Assembly: GCA_037383845.1 (NCBI GenBank)
Contig: JARRON010000001.1
Span: 56,146 to 120,145 of the forward strand
DNA length: 64,000 nt
Reading direction: 5' to 3'
Origin: JARRON01 sp037383845
GTDB lineage: Bacteria > Pseudomonadota > Gammaproteobacteria > Steroidobacterales > XN24
The notes beneath the pieces were generated by a model that searched no databases, was not told the origin of the DNA, and saw only the letters and a program-made list of their open reading frames with translations. Position numbers and translations under genes: made by a program. Of this stretch, positions 54,764 to 63,270 are shown piece by piece; position 1 is the stretch's first letter, and every line of letters starts with the position of its first letter.

Positions 54764-55731
54764 CGCTGACACGCGACCACGGCCTGCACCTGTACCGGGA
54801 GATGCTGCGCATCCGCCGCTTCGAGGAGCGGGCCGCGGAGCTCTACACGGAAGAAAAGATCCGGGGCTTCCTCCACCTTTACAACGGCGAGGAAGCGGTG
54901 GCGGTGGGCGTGATGCAGGCGCTCCAGCCCCAGGACGCCATCGTGGCCACCTACCGCGAGCACGGCCACGCCCTGGCCGCCGGGCTGCCGGTGAACGAGG
55001 TGATGGCGGAGCTTTTCGGAAAGGCCGCCGGTTCCAGCGGCGGCCGCGGCGGCTCCATGCACATCTTCGACGCCGACCTGAACTTCTACGGCGGCAACGC
55101 CATCGTCGGTGGCGGCCTGCCCCTGGCGGTGGGCCTGGGCCTGTCGGACCGGATGCTGGGGCGGGACCGGGTGACGGCCTGCTTCTTCGGGGAAGGCGCG
55201 GTGGCGGAGGGCGAGTTCCACGAGTCCATGAACCTTGCGGCGCTGTGGAAGCTGCCGGTGCTGTTCATCTGCGAGAACAACCTCTACGCCATGGGCACGG
55301 CCCTGGACCGCTCCGAGAGCGAGACGGACCTTCACGCCAAGGCGGCCGGCTACCGGGTGGCGTCGGAGGCGGTGGACGGCATGGACGTGGAGGCGGTGGA
55401 AACGGCTGCCGCCCTGGCGGTGGACGCCGTGCGAACCGAGGGCAAGCCCCGCTTCCTGGAGTGCCGGACCTACCGGTTCCGGGCCCACTCCATGTTCGAT
55501 GCCCAGCTGTACCGGGACAAGGACGAGGTCACCGAGTGGAAGGGCAAGGGTCCGCTGCTGCGCTTCACGAAGCGCCTGTCCGAGGCCGGTCTGGCCACTG
55601 AAGACGACCTGGCGGCCATCGACCGGGAGGTCATGGAGGAGGTGGACGAGGCGGTGGCCTTTGCCGAGGCGGCGCCCTGGGAACCGGTGGCGTCGCTGAC
55701 CCGGCACGTCTACACGGACGCGCAGTCATGA
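54760..55731 (+). CDS. pdhA: Pyruvate dehydrogenase E1 component, alpha subunit
   Basis: The 323-residue protein contains RIRRFEERAAELYTEEKIRG at the N-terminus, the thiamine-diphosphate motif GEGAVAEGEFHESMNLAAL...PVLFICENN and the pyruvate-type YRFRAHSMFDAQLYRDKDEV loop. It decarboxylates pyruvate with the beta subunit. The alternative, acetoin dehydrogenase, is also an E1alphabeta enzyme, but the phosphorylation-loop-like region RAHSMFDAQLYR favours pyruvate. It starts with GTG overlapping the acsA stop, and its stop overlaps pdhB (ATGA). Confidence 0.88.
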
Positions 55732-56711
55732 GCCGGAGCAAAACCACCTACCGTGAAGCGGTCCGGGCCGCGATCCGCGAAGCCATGCGGGACGACCCCA
55801 GGGTGTTCCTGATGGGCGAGGACGTGGGCCGGTACGGCGGATGCTACGCGGTGAGCATGGGCCTGCTGGAGGAGTTCGGCGAACAGCGGGTGCGTGACAC
55901 GCCCCTGTCAGAATCGGCCTTCGTCGGCGCTGGCATCGGCGCGGCACTGGGCGGCATGCGGCCCATCGTCGAGGTCATGACGGTGAACTTCAGCCTGCTC
56001 GCCCTGGACCAGATCGTGAACACCGCCGCCACGCTGCGGCACATGTCCGGCGGCCAGTTCAGCGTGCCGCTGGTGATCCGCATGGCCACCGGCGCCGGCC
56101 GACAACTGGCGGCCCAGCATTCCCACAGCCTGGAGTGCTGGTACGCCCATGTCCCCGGTCTGAAGGTGGTCGCGCCGGCCACGCTGGCTGACGCCCGCGG
56201 GATGCTGGGCACGGCCCTGGCGGACCCGGACCCCGTCATCGTGTTCGAGCACGCCGGCCTCTACAACATGGAGGGCGAGCTGGAGGACGACGCCGGCGCC
56301 GTGGACATCAGCCGGGCAGCCGTTCGCCGGACGGGGAAGGACGTCACCCTCGTTACCTACGGCGGCAGCCTGCACAAGACCCTGCAGGCTGCCCAGGCCC
56401 TGGCGGGAGAAGGCATCGAGGCCGAGGTCGTCGATCTGCGCAGCCTCAGGCCCATCGACGACGCAACGATCGTTAAGTCCCTGTCGCGGACCCACCGGGC
56501 CCTCGTCGTTGACGAGGGCTGGCGGACCCTGAGTCTCTCCGCGGAGATCACGACCCGGCTGGTGGAACAGGCCTTCTACGAGCTGGATGCCCCCGTGGGC
56601 CGCGTGTGCAGCGAGGAAGTGCCCATCCCTTATCCGGCCCACCTCGAGGCGGCCGCCCTGCCCCAGCCCGAGAAGATCGCCAGCGCCGTCCGGAGGATGC
56701 TCCGTGCCTGA
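55728..56711 (+). CDS. pdhB: Pyruvate dehydrogenase E1 component, beta subunit
   Basis: The 327-residue protein has FLMGEDVGRYGGCYAVSMGL, RVRDTPLSESAFVGAGIGAAL and AQHSHSLECWYAHVPGLKVV, the standard E1beta features. The C-terminal transketolase domain has VDLRSLRPIDDATIVKS and VDEGWRTLSLSAEI. It pairs with PdhA to form the E1 heterotetramer. It overlaps pdhA by four bases and the E2 gene by eight bases. Confidence 0.9.
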   Translation: MSRSKTTYREAVRAAIREAMRDDPRVFLMGEDVGRYGGCYAVSMGLLEEFGEQRVRDTPLSESAFVGAGIGAALGGMRPIVEVMTVNFSLLALDQIVNTAATLRHMSGGQFSVPLVIRMATGAGRQLAAQHSHSLECWYAHVPGLKVVAPATLADARGMLGTALADPDPVIVFEHAGLYNMEGELEDDAGAVDISRAAVRRTGKDVTLVTYGGSLHKTLQAAQALAGEGIEAEVVDLRSLRPIDDATIVKSLSRTHRALVVDEGWRTLSLSAEITTRLVEQAFYELDAPVGRVCSEEVPIPYPAHLEAAALPQPEKIASAVRRMLRA

Positions 56712-57945
56712 ATTCCTCATGCCCTCCCTGGGCGCCGACATGACCCAGGGCACGCTCGTCGAATGGGCGGTCAAGCCCGGCGACCGTGTCCACCGCGGCG
56801 ACGTGGTGGCCGTCGTGGAGACGTCCAAGGGCGCGATCGACGTCGAGATCTTCTCGGACGGGATCATCGACCAGCTGCTCGTTCCGGAGGGCACCACGGT
56901 GCCGGTGGGCGAGCCGCTGGCCCTGGTGCGCAGCGACGGGCGCCCGGAACCCGAGGCACCCGCTGCCCCGGCGGAAGCGCCCGTCCGGCCAGTCACCCGG
57001 GAGCCGGCGCCCGAAGCACCTGCCGAGCCCGCCGTGCCCGTCGAACCGAGCACCCCGGCACCAGCCGCCGAAGCCCGCGGCGAGGCCGCCGCCAGGGTGC
57101 GGGCCTCCCCGGCGGCCCGGCGCCGCGCCGAGGAGCTCGACGTCGATATAGGGAAGCTCCAGGGCACCGGCCCGGGGGGCGCGGTGGTCATCGCCGACGT
57201 GGAGCAGGCCTCGGGACCGGGACCGGCCGAAGAAGAGACACCGAATCCCATGGGCGAGAAGCCCAGGGCCCTGACCGAGGCGCCCGGCGACATCCGCGAA
57301 ATCATCGCCGCCGCCATGACCCGATCGAAGCGGGAGATTCCTCATTACTACCTGTCCAACTGGGTGGATCTGGCGCCCGCCAACGGCTGGCTCGCCGACT
57401 GGAACGATTCCCATCCCGTGGAGGAACGGCTGATTCCCGGCGTGCTCATGATCCGGGCGGTGGCGCTGGCCCTGGAGCGCTTCCACGAGTTCAACGGGTT
57501 CTTCCGGGACGGAAAGTTCCAGCCCGGTGACGGCATCCACGTGGGCGCCGCTATCTCGCTGCGCCGGGGCGGCCTCGTGGCGCCCGGCCTGCGGGACGCC
57601 AACAAGCGCAGCCTCGTGGAGTTGATGACCGCGTTCCGCGGCCTGGTGGCCCGCGCCCGGGCGGGGCGGCTGAAGGCCTCGGAAATGGCGGGAGGGACGA
57701 TCACCGTCAGCTCCCTGGGAGAACAGGGCGTGGAGGAGGTCTACCCCGTCATCTACTCCCCGCAGGTGGCCATCGTGGGCTTCGGCACGCCCTCGGAGCG
57801 TCCGTGGGTCGTGGAGGGCCGGGTGGAGCCTCGCTGGCTGGTCCGGGTCAGCCTTGCCGCCGACCACCGGGTCAGCGACGGCCACCGTGGCGCCCTCTTC
57901 CTGGAAGCGGTGACCCATCTTCTGCAGGAGCCGGACAGCCTATGA
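56704..57945 (+). CDS. pdhC: Dihydrolipoyl acetyltransferase (E2) of pyruvate dehydrogenase
   Basis: The 413-residue protein starts at GTG 56704 (VPEFLMPSLGADM). One lipoyl domain with the lipoyl-lysine in VETSKGAIDVE spans residues 1-75; an Ala/Pro linker leads to the E3/E1-binding domain (RASPAARRRAEELDVDIGKL) and the acyltransferase core with VSLAADHRVSDGHRG, including the catalytic His and Asp. The core is shorter than average (about 230 residues). It transfers acetyl to CoA. No E3 (lipoamide dehydrogenase) gene is in the operon. It overlaps the carrier-protein start by four bases. Confidence 0.9.
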   Translation: MPEFLMPSLGADMTQGTLVEWAVKPGDRVHRGDVVAVVETSKGAIDVEIFSDGIIDQLLVPEGTTVPVGEPLALVRSDGRPEPEAPAAPAEAPVRPVTREPAPEAPAEPAVPVEPSTPAPAAEARGEAAARVRASPAARRRAEELDVDIGKLQGTGPGGAVVIADVEQASGPGPAEEETPNPMGEKPRALTEAPGDIREIIAAAMTRSKREIPHYYLSNWVDLAPANGWLADWNDSHPVEERLIPGVLMIRAVALALERFHEFNGFFRDGKFQPGDGIHVGAAISLRRGGLVAPGLRDANKRSLVELMTAFRGLVARARAGRLKASEMAGGTITVSSLGEQGVEEVYPVIYSPQVAIVGFGTPSERPWVVEGRVEPRWLVRVSLAADHRVSDGHRGALFLEAVTHLLQEPDSL

Positions 57946-58187
57946 ACGCAACTGACCTGGACCGAGTCATCCGCGATGCTCTGATCTCCGTGGCACCGGA
58001 CCTCGATGTGGCCGACCTGGAGCCGGACGAGCCCATCCGGGACCAGGCGGATTTCGACTCCATGGATACCCTGAACTTCGCCATCGCCCTGAGCCAGGCG
58101 CTCTCCGTCGACATCCCTGAGGCCGACTACGCGAAACTGGCGAGCCTGTCCGAGTGCCGCCGGTACCTCGCCGAACGAACCGGCTGA
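57942..58187 (+). CDS. Acyl carrier protein-like phosphopantetheine protein
   Basis: The 81-residue protein starts at ATG 57942, overlapping the E2 stop. It has the four-helix ACP pattern with the phosphopantetheine serine in DFDSMDTLNFAIALS (Ser40) and an acidic character. It belongs to the small group of carrier proteins encoded in acetyl-CoA synthetase/pyruvate dehydrogenase clusters. How the carrier meets the dehydrogenase is unknown; it may take acyl groups from the ligase. Confidence 0.85.
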   Translation: MNATDLDRVIRDALISVAPDLDVADLEPDEPIRDQADFDSMDTLNFAIALSQALSVDIPEADYAKLASLSECRRYLAERTG

Positions 58188-58501
58188 CCGCCACGGCTGT
58201 CAGCCGTTTTGATCAGGCACCCTCGTGCCGCCGCCGGCAGTCTGCCGCAGACGCAGCGCCCGCTCCCGGCCGCCCCTCCTTGTCCGGCCCCACCGGGCTC
58301 TCTCCGGTGATCACGGGGTGACGGCCTCTCAACGCTCCACTGCCCCGGAGACCTGCCGCCAACAGCCTCTGAAAGCCCTTCTCCCCCGGAGAAGGGACAG
58401 GACGAGCGGGCATTCCCGCCCCCGACCTTCGGAACATACGGGCGAGACGGCGGTCCAGTTCCGATAGCATCATCGGCGGCGTTTTGGCAGAGGCGGCCAC
58501 C
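58188..58501. other. 314-base gap between the PDH operon and hemG
   Basis: Apart from the terminator at its left end, it holds a perfect 9-bp inverted repeat (near 58376-58396, CCCTTCTCC with GGAGAAGGG) without a T-run. No protein gene is supported. The hemG promoter should lie near the right end but was not recognised. Confidence 0.6.
58193..58211 (+). terminator. Short terminator after the carrier-protein gene
   Basis: ACGGCT (58193-58198) pairs with AGCCGT (58202-58207) around GTC, followed by TTTTG. It ends the five-gene operon. Confidence 0.5.
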
Positions 58502-59077
58502 GTGGCCAGGATCCTGATACTCAACTGGAGCATCTACGGGCAGACCGCCAAGATCTGCCGTCGCCTCCAGGAGATCCTCCGGGGCCGCGGCCACGACGTG
58601 GAGGTGATCCCTCTGCCGGAGTTCGATGGCGACCTGCCCGGCTACGACGCGATCTTCATCGGCGCCAGCATCCGTAACGGCAAGCACAACCCTGCGGTGC
58701 TGGACTTCATCCGGAGCCACCAGCAGATACTCGAGTCGAAGCCCAGCGGCTTCTTCTCCGTCAGCCTGGTCGCCCGGAAGCCGGGCAAGGACACCGCCGG
58801 CACAAATCCCTATATGAAGGCGTTCCTCGCCAAGTGCCCCTGGAAACCGGACCTGTCCGAGGTCTTTGGCGGCGACCTGGACTACCAGCGCTACAGCGTG
58901 ATGGACCGGAACATCATCCGGTTCATCATGTGGATCACCAAGGGACCCACCGATCCGCAGACCAAGGCGGAGTACACAGACTGGGACAAGGTGGAGCGCT
59001 TCGCCGGCCGGATGTCCGACCTGGCTGCCGGGCCCACCCGAACTGCCGATGCCAGCGAGACTGCGCAGGCTGGCTGA
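58502..59077 (+). CDS. hemG: Menaquinone-dependent protoporphyrinogen IX dehydrogenase (flavodoxin-like)
   Basis: The 191-residue protein (GTG 58502; an in-frame TTG six codons earlier is possible) is flavodoxin-like: ARILILNWSIYGQTAKICRRL at the phosphate site, then IFIGASIRNGKHN, SGFFSVSLVARKPGKDTAG-TNPY, VFGGDLDYQRYSVMDRNIIRFIM and AEYTDWDKVERFA. These match E. coli HemG closely. It oxidises protoporphyrinogen IX with electrons going to the quinone pool. Its end overlaps the next gene by 29 bases. Confidence 0.9.
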   Translation: MARILILNWSIYGQTAKICRRLQEILRGRGHDVEVIPLPEFDGDLPGYDAIFIGASIRNGKHNPAVLDFIRSHQQILESKPSGFFSVSLVARKPGKDTAGTNPYMKAFLAKCPWKPDLSEVFGGDLDYQRYSVMDRNIIRFIMWITKGPTDPQTKAEYTDWDKVERFAGRMSDLAAGPTRTADASETAQAG

Positions 59078-59564
59078 CCGCCAGCACCTGCTGGTGGCGA
59101 TCTTTGCCGCCTCGCTCATCCTCACCAGCCCCTGGGTGACGATGCTCAAGCGAATCCCGGCAAGCGCCGGCTTCCTCGACTACGCCCATGTCGTCCTGGG
59201 CTTTCTCTGTCTCGGGCTGGCCGTCACGTACCTGGTCACCAGCCTGCGCGTGGGTGGATGGCGCCTGTACTTCCCCTGGGCGGCGGCCGACTTCGGTCCC
59301 CTTGCCCGGGACATCGGCGGCCTGTTCCGCGGCCGGTTGCCGTCGGCGGAAGGCGGCGGCCTCTTCGCGACGATCCAGGGCATCCTGATGGTGCTGTTCC
59401 TGGCCGCCGCGGCCACCGGCGCCGGCTGGTTCTTCAGCCAGGGCAGCCACGCGTCAATGGCCTGGCGGGACTGGCACATCGGTATCGCCTGGACCTTCGC
59501 CCTGGCGCTGGCGGTCCACCTCGTCACGGTGTCCCTGCACCTTCTGGACTTCCTCGGGGACTAG
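59049..59564 (+). CDS. Small cytochrome b-like four-helix membrane protein
   Basis: The 171-residue protein has four hydrophobic segments near residues 13-31, 42-64, 100-124 and 140-165. Conserved-looking histidines lie in DYAHVVLG (helix 2), DWHIGIAW and ALAVHLVTVSLHLLDF (helix 4), positions suited to two b-type hemes, as in small cytochrome b561-like proteins. It overlaps hemG and may pass its electrons to the respiratory chain, which is an inference. No known name is assigned. Confidence 0.7.
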   Translation: MPARLRRLADRQHLLVAIFAASLILTSPWVTMLKRIPASAGFLDYAHVVLGFLCLGLAVTYLVTSLRVGGWRLYFPWAAADFGPLARDIGGLFRGRLPSAEGGGLFATIQGILMVLFLAAAATGAGWFFSQGSHASMAWRDWHIGIAWTFALALAVHLVTVSLHLLDFLGD

Positions 59565-59792
59565 GGGAACTCGCGGGCCGCGCTTTCTGCGACCGCGCAC
59601 GCGCCGCCCGTCCTTCCGCCATGCGGTGTTTTCGCCGCCCGAACTCCAGGCAGGTCCGTTCCGTGGCGAGCGGTGTGCTCACGCCCGCGCTGGTGAGACC
59701 GGCGCCGAGGCCTGAGATGCACCACCACGGGGAGCATCGCAGGAAGCGGCGACGTCCTACACTTGTCCCGGGAAGCCTCGAGGGGGAACGTG

Positions 59793-60470
59793 ATGGAAAA
59801 GCAACCAGAATCCGAGTCCGGAGTGGAGTTGACGGGAGCAGACATGGGCGCCATCGCCCACCTGTACCGGGGCGAGGTCTACCGCAGCACGTCATGGCGG
59901 TCGCGGCTGGACAACACGACGAACTGGGCTGTGGTCACCACCGGGATCGCGCTGTCGCTCAGCTTCGCCGACGAGCAGGCCTCCGCCCTCCCCCTGGTGC
60001 TGGTGACGCTGCTGGTAACGGTTTTTCTGCTACTGGAGGCCCGTCGGTACCGCTATTTCAACGTATGGCGGGCCCGCTGCCGGCTGCTGGAGACCGACTT
60101 CTACGCTCCCCTTCTCGCCGGCGAAGGCCTGAGGCGGGACGGCCGGTGGAACAGCCTGCTGGCCCAGGACCTCCGGAAGCCGAAATTCCACGTCAGCTAC
60201 CTGGTGGCCCTGGGCAGGCGGCTCCGGAAGAACTACGTCTGGATACTCACCGTCGACGCTCTGGCCTACCTCGGCAAGCTGGCCATTCATCCCACGGCCC
60301 TGACGGGTGCCGAACAGCTTTTCGCCCGGGCCGCGGTAGGCCCGGTCCCGGGCCAGGCCGTCGTGATCCTCGGCGTCCTGTTCAATCTCAGCTGGATCGG
60401 GATCGCGCTGTGGACCCTGCGCATCGAACACAGGACCCGCCGCAGGGGCGCGCTGATTGCCATCGGCTAG
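59793..60470 (+). CDS. DUF2270 membrane protein
   Basis: The 225-residue protein starts at ATG 59793 (GAGGGGG upstream). The cytosolic start LTGADMGAIAHLYRGEVYRSTSWRSRLDNTTNWAV (shown in parts) and LEARRYRYFNVWRARCRLLETDFYAPLL are characteristic of DUF2270. There are four helices, two near residues 47-80 and two in the C-terminal third. The function of this family is unknown. It is separated by more than 200 bases from the hemG pair; the gap 59565-59792 shows nothing recognisable. Confidence 0.8.
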   Translation: MEKQPESESGVELTGADMGAIAHLYRGEVYRSTSWRSRLDNTTNWAVVTTGIALSLSFADEQASALPLVLVTLLVTVFLLLEARRYRYFNVWRARCRLLETDFYAPLLAGEGLRRDGRWNSLLAQDLRKPKFHVSYLVALGRRLRKNYVWILTVDALAYLGKLAIHPTALTGAEQLFARAAVGPVPGQAVVILGVLFNLSWIGIALWTLRIEHRTRRRGALIAIG

Positions 60471-60539
60471 GCCTGCCGACGTCCGGCGCGGTTTATCGGA
60501 ACCTTGCCCCGGCCGTTGCCCAGGTGTAATGACAGGACT

Positions 60540-61703
60540 ATGAGACCCGTCACGGCGTCCCGAATCCGCGCGACCGGCATCCTGGCGCTGCTGAGCGTTG
60601 CGCTGCTTGCCGCCTGCGGCGGTGGCGGCGGCGGGTCGCCGGAGGCCTCCGGTACGCTTTCGTTCACCGCCTGCGTCATCCCGGAAGGGGGCGCTGCCTG
60701 CGAGGCGACGGTGAACTGGAGTACGCGCAACGCTGGCGCGGTCAGCGTGACGGTGGACGGCGAGACGCTGGCGGAAGGGACCTCAGGCGCCACCCCGCTT
60801 GTCCTGTCCGGCGATGTCGTGACAGTGGCCCTGGTGGACGGAACGACGACACTGGACTCAGCCCGGGTCCGCGGTCCCTGCGAGACCGCGACCGCCTGGG
60901 ACGGCTCCCGGTGCACGGTCTACGCGGTCCGCCTGGACGAGCGCGCGAACACGCCCTTCGTGGAGGACGGCCGGGCGGTGGAGCTGGAAGTGGTGCTGTT
61001 CAAGCCGGCGGGCGACGGTCCATTCCCCACCGTGCTGTTTAATCACGGTTCCACCGGCGACGGCTCGGATCCGTCTCTTTTCACGATCACGTCCGTGAGC
61101 GAACCGGTTGCGAAGTTCTTCGTGGACCGCGGGTGGATGGTGGCATTCCCGCAGCGGCGCGGCCGGGGACAGTCCGACGGCCTGTACGACGAAGGCTTCA
61201 ACGCGGATCGAAGCTTCTACTCCTGCGAGCGGGAAATAGCCCTGGCCGGATTCGAGCGAGCCGCGGCCGATGCGGCGGCGGCCCTGGACTGGCTTCGTGG
61301 GCGGGCGGACGTGGATACGACGATGATGGTTGCATCCGGGGTATCCCGGGGCGGCACCCTGGCGCTCGTGCACGCAGCCCGCCGCCCTGACGTGTTCCTG
61401 GGCGCTGTGAGTTTCGTCGGCGGCTGGCTCGGCGAGGGCTGCGGCGACTACGCCGCGGTCAATCGCGGACTGGCCGTATACGCCGCTGCTTTCCCCGGCG
61501 ACACCCTGTGGCTCTACGGGAACAACGATTCCTTCTACAGCGTCGCCCACAGCCGGGCGAACTTCGATGCCTACACCGCGGCCGGCGGACTGGGCGAGTT
61601 CAGGGTCTACACCCGGGCGCCGGGACTCAACGGCCATTTCCTGGCCAACGACCCGGGGCTATGGGGTCCGGACGTGGAGGCCTATCTGGGCGCGCTGCCC
61701 TGA
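60540..61703 (+). CDS. Lipoprotein alpha/beta-hydrolase
   Basis: The 387-residue protein has a lipoprotein signal ending LLAAC (Cys26) and a glycine-rich linker. Residues about 35-110 form a small beta domain with a disulfide-looking Cys pair, followed by an alpha/beta-hydrolase fold: VLFNHGSTGDGSD (oxyanion region), AFPQRRGRGQSDG, and the nucleophile elbow GVSRGG. The catalytic His is probably in LNGHFLAND near the end. It is a dienelactone-hydrolase/peptidase-type secreted lipase or esterase. It is convergent with the next gene. Confidence 0.82.
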   Translation: MRPVTASRIRATGILALLSVALLAACGGGGGGSPEASGTLSFTACVIPEGGAACEATVNWSTRNAGAVSVTVDGETLAEGTSGATPLVLSGDVVTVALVDGTTTLDSARVRGPCETATAWDGSRCTVYAVRLDERANTPFVEDGRAVELEVVLFKPAGDGPFPTVLFNHGSTGDGSDPSLFTITSVSEPVAKFFVDRGWMVAFPQRRGRGQSDGLYDEGFNADRSFYSCEREIALAGFERAAADAAAALDWLRGRADVDTTMMVASGVSRGGTLALVHAARRPDVFLGAVSFVGGWLGEGCGDYAAVNRGLAVYAAAFPGDTLWLYGNNDSFYSVAHSRANFDAYTAAGGLGEFRVYTRAPGLNGHFLANDPGLWGPDVEAYLGALP

Positions 61704-61716
61704 ATCAGGCGCGGCG

Positions 61717-62778
61717 CTAGTCGGCGGCGAGTTCCAGCACGCCCACGGCGGCCTGTTCCAGGCTGCCCAGGTACAGCCGCCCCTGAGCTTCTTCTGCACT
61801 CGTAATCGGAGCGAAGGCGGAGGGCGAAGGATCCTGCAGGTTGTGGATGACCTCGCCTTCGGGCGACAGCCCCAGCACGAAGGCATGGTGGGCAGGCTGC
61901 GGCTGGAGGACCTGCGGCAGCCGCCAGGCCAGCTTGCGCAGGAACGGCCAGCCGGACAGCGCATCCAGGGCCGCGTTGCGCGTGGTGAAAAGCGCCAGCC
62001 AGCAGGTGTCACGGCCGTTGCAGGAGATGCCGTCCGGGATGCCGGGGAGATTGGCGATGAACATCTCGGCGGTCCCGGCCTTCGGCCCTTCCAGCCAGTA
62101 TCTCAGCACGTTGTAGGCGCCGGTCTGGACCACCAGCACGGCCTCACCGTCGGGAGTCACGGCCACGCCGTTGGCGAACTGCAGGCCGTCCAGCAGCACG
62201 GTGACCGTTTCCGTTGCCGGGTCGTAGCGCATCAGCCGGCCGTGGCCGCCGTGCTCCAGCAGGTCGTCCCGCGCCTTGTTTACCGGCCCGAACTTGCTGG
62301 AGGCGTCGGTGAAGTAGATGGGCCCGTCCGGCGACACGTCCACGTCGTTGGTGAAGCCGAAGGGCACCCCGGCGGCTTCGGTGGCCAGGGTCTGAAGCCG
62401 GCCGCTCATGGAAAGCCTGAGCAGGCCTTTCGATCCGTCGGCGATGACCAGCCGGCCTTCGCCGTCGAAATCCAGGCCCAGGGGTCGGCCGCCGGTGTTC
62501 GCCAGCAGTGCCGGATTGCCGCCGGAAGGATCGAGCCGGACGATGCGGCCGTCCTCGTAGCCCACGAAGATGTCCCCGTGGGGGTCTATCGCCACGTCCT
62601 CCGGCCCGGTGCCCACGCCTTCCCCCAGCCGGGTGGCGCTCGCGAGGGCGTCGTTGGGCGCGAAGATGCCCTCCAGCGCCGGCGCCTCAGGTGCGTCCCA
62701 GGCCACCGGCTCGATGGGCACCGGCCACAGCAGGAGCCAGGCCAGCACCGCAGCCAGGAAAACGCCCAGGGCCTTCAT
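61717..62778 (-). CDS. SMP-30/strictosidine synthase-like exported beta-propeller
   Basis: The 353-residue protein starts at ATG 62778 with an N-terminal hydrophobic anchor (ALGVFLAAVLAWLLLWPV). Propeller blades include GPEDVAIDPHGDIFVGYEDG, GFTNDVDVSPDGPIYFTDAS, FANGVAVTPDGEAVLVVQTG and GIPDGISCNGRDTCWLALF; the FxNGVAV and YFTDASSKF blocks are the strictosidine-synthase/APMAP signature. It may be a lactonase or esterase; the substrate is unknown. It is convergent with the lipoprotein hydrolase. Confidence 0.82.
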   Translation of the reverse strand: MKALGVFLAAVLAWLLLWPVPIEPVAWDAPEAPALEGIFAPNDALASATRLGEGVGTGPEDVAIDPHGDIFVGYEDGRIVRLDPSGGNPALLANTGGRPLGLDFDGEGRLVIADGSKGLLRLSMSGRLQTLATEAAGVPFGFTNDVDVSPDGPIYFTDASSKFGPVNKARDDLLEHGGHGRLMRYDPATETVTVLLDGLQFANGVAVTPDGEAVLVVQTGAYNVLRYWLEGPKAGTAEMFIANLPGIPDGISCNGRDTCWLALFTTRNAALDALSGWPFLRKLAWRLPQVLQPQPAHHAFVLGLSPEGEVIHNLQDPSPSAFAPITSAEEAQGRLYLGSLEQAAVGVLELAAD

Positions 62779-62980
62779 GCCGCAGGACAATGGCCCAGGC
62801 CGGGCGGTCGCGCAACCCACCGCCGGGCGCATCCAGCGGGCTGCCGATTCACTGCGCCCACCGCGACTTCGATCCCTTCGTGAAACATGTCGGACTTCGC
62901 CCGTCTTCCCGGTCTGTCTGAGAACCCGGATGGATTCGGATTCAGCGTGGACGAGCCCGATTTGTGCGCTCCTTCAAGGT

Positions 62981-63009
62981 TTGGGAAGACGTTGCTTCCT
63001 TTATGTAAA
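62981..63009 (+). promoter_or_regulatory. Candidate promoter of the riboswitch-controlled transcript
   Basis: TTGGGA (62981-62986), a 17-base spacer and TGTAAA (63004-63009) give a start near 63016, some 50 bases before the aptamer. Confidence 0.4.
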
Positions 63010-63068
63010 GACCTTGTTGTCGGGGGCTTTTCGGATACCTATGGTCGACCCCGACCAGACTTGGACTG

Positions 63069-63152
63069 ACCGAAAGGGCACACCTGTCGCAAGACAGGGC
63101 CGCAACGCCACGGGTCACCCGTCACGGATGACGGCCGGGCTACCGAATCAGG
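63069..63152 (+). promoter_or_regulatory. Cyclic-di-GMP-I (GEMM) riboswitch aptamer
   Basis: The stretch reads GGCACACC, a hairpin CCTGTC-GCAA-GACAGG with a GNRA loop, the receptor-like GGCCGCAACGCCACGGG, a variable arm (GTC/GAC-type pairing at 63117-63132), and GGCCGGGCTACCG. These are the ordered parts of the GEMM-I consensus. It lies about 118 bases before the ATG at 63271. The downstream hairpin CGGGCCC/GGGCCCG (63208-63228) could be part of the expression platform; it lacks a T-run, so control of translation or of an alternative fold is likelier than termination. Confidence 0.85.
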
Positions 63153-63270
63153 CGCAAGGTCTGGGGACATCGGTACCTCGCGTGTCTTTTCGGGATACAT
63201 GTTTTCGCGGGCCCACATATCGGGCCCGGCTGACGCCGGAACACGCGTTTCGCGTTCAAGGAGGATTTCA

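Larger units (their letters stand above)
62779..63270. other. 492-base leader region with a promoter candidate and riboswitch
   Basis: No protein gene is supported. The region is less GC-rich than the coding neighbours in 62930-63020. It carries a promoter candidate at 62981, a small hairpin at 63042-63057, the c-di-GMP-I aptamer and a downstream hairpin at 63208-63228. Confidence 0.7.
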
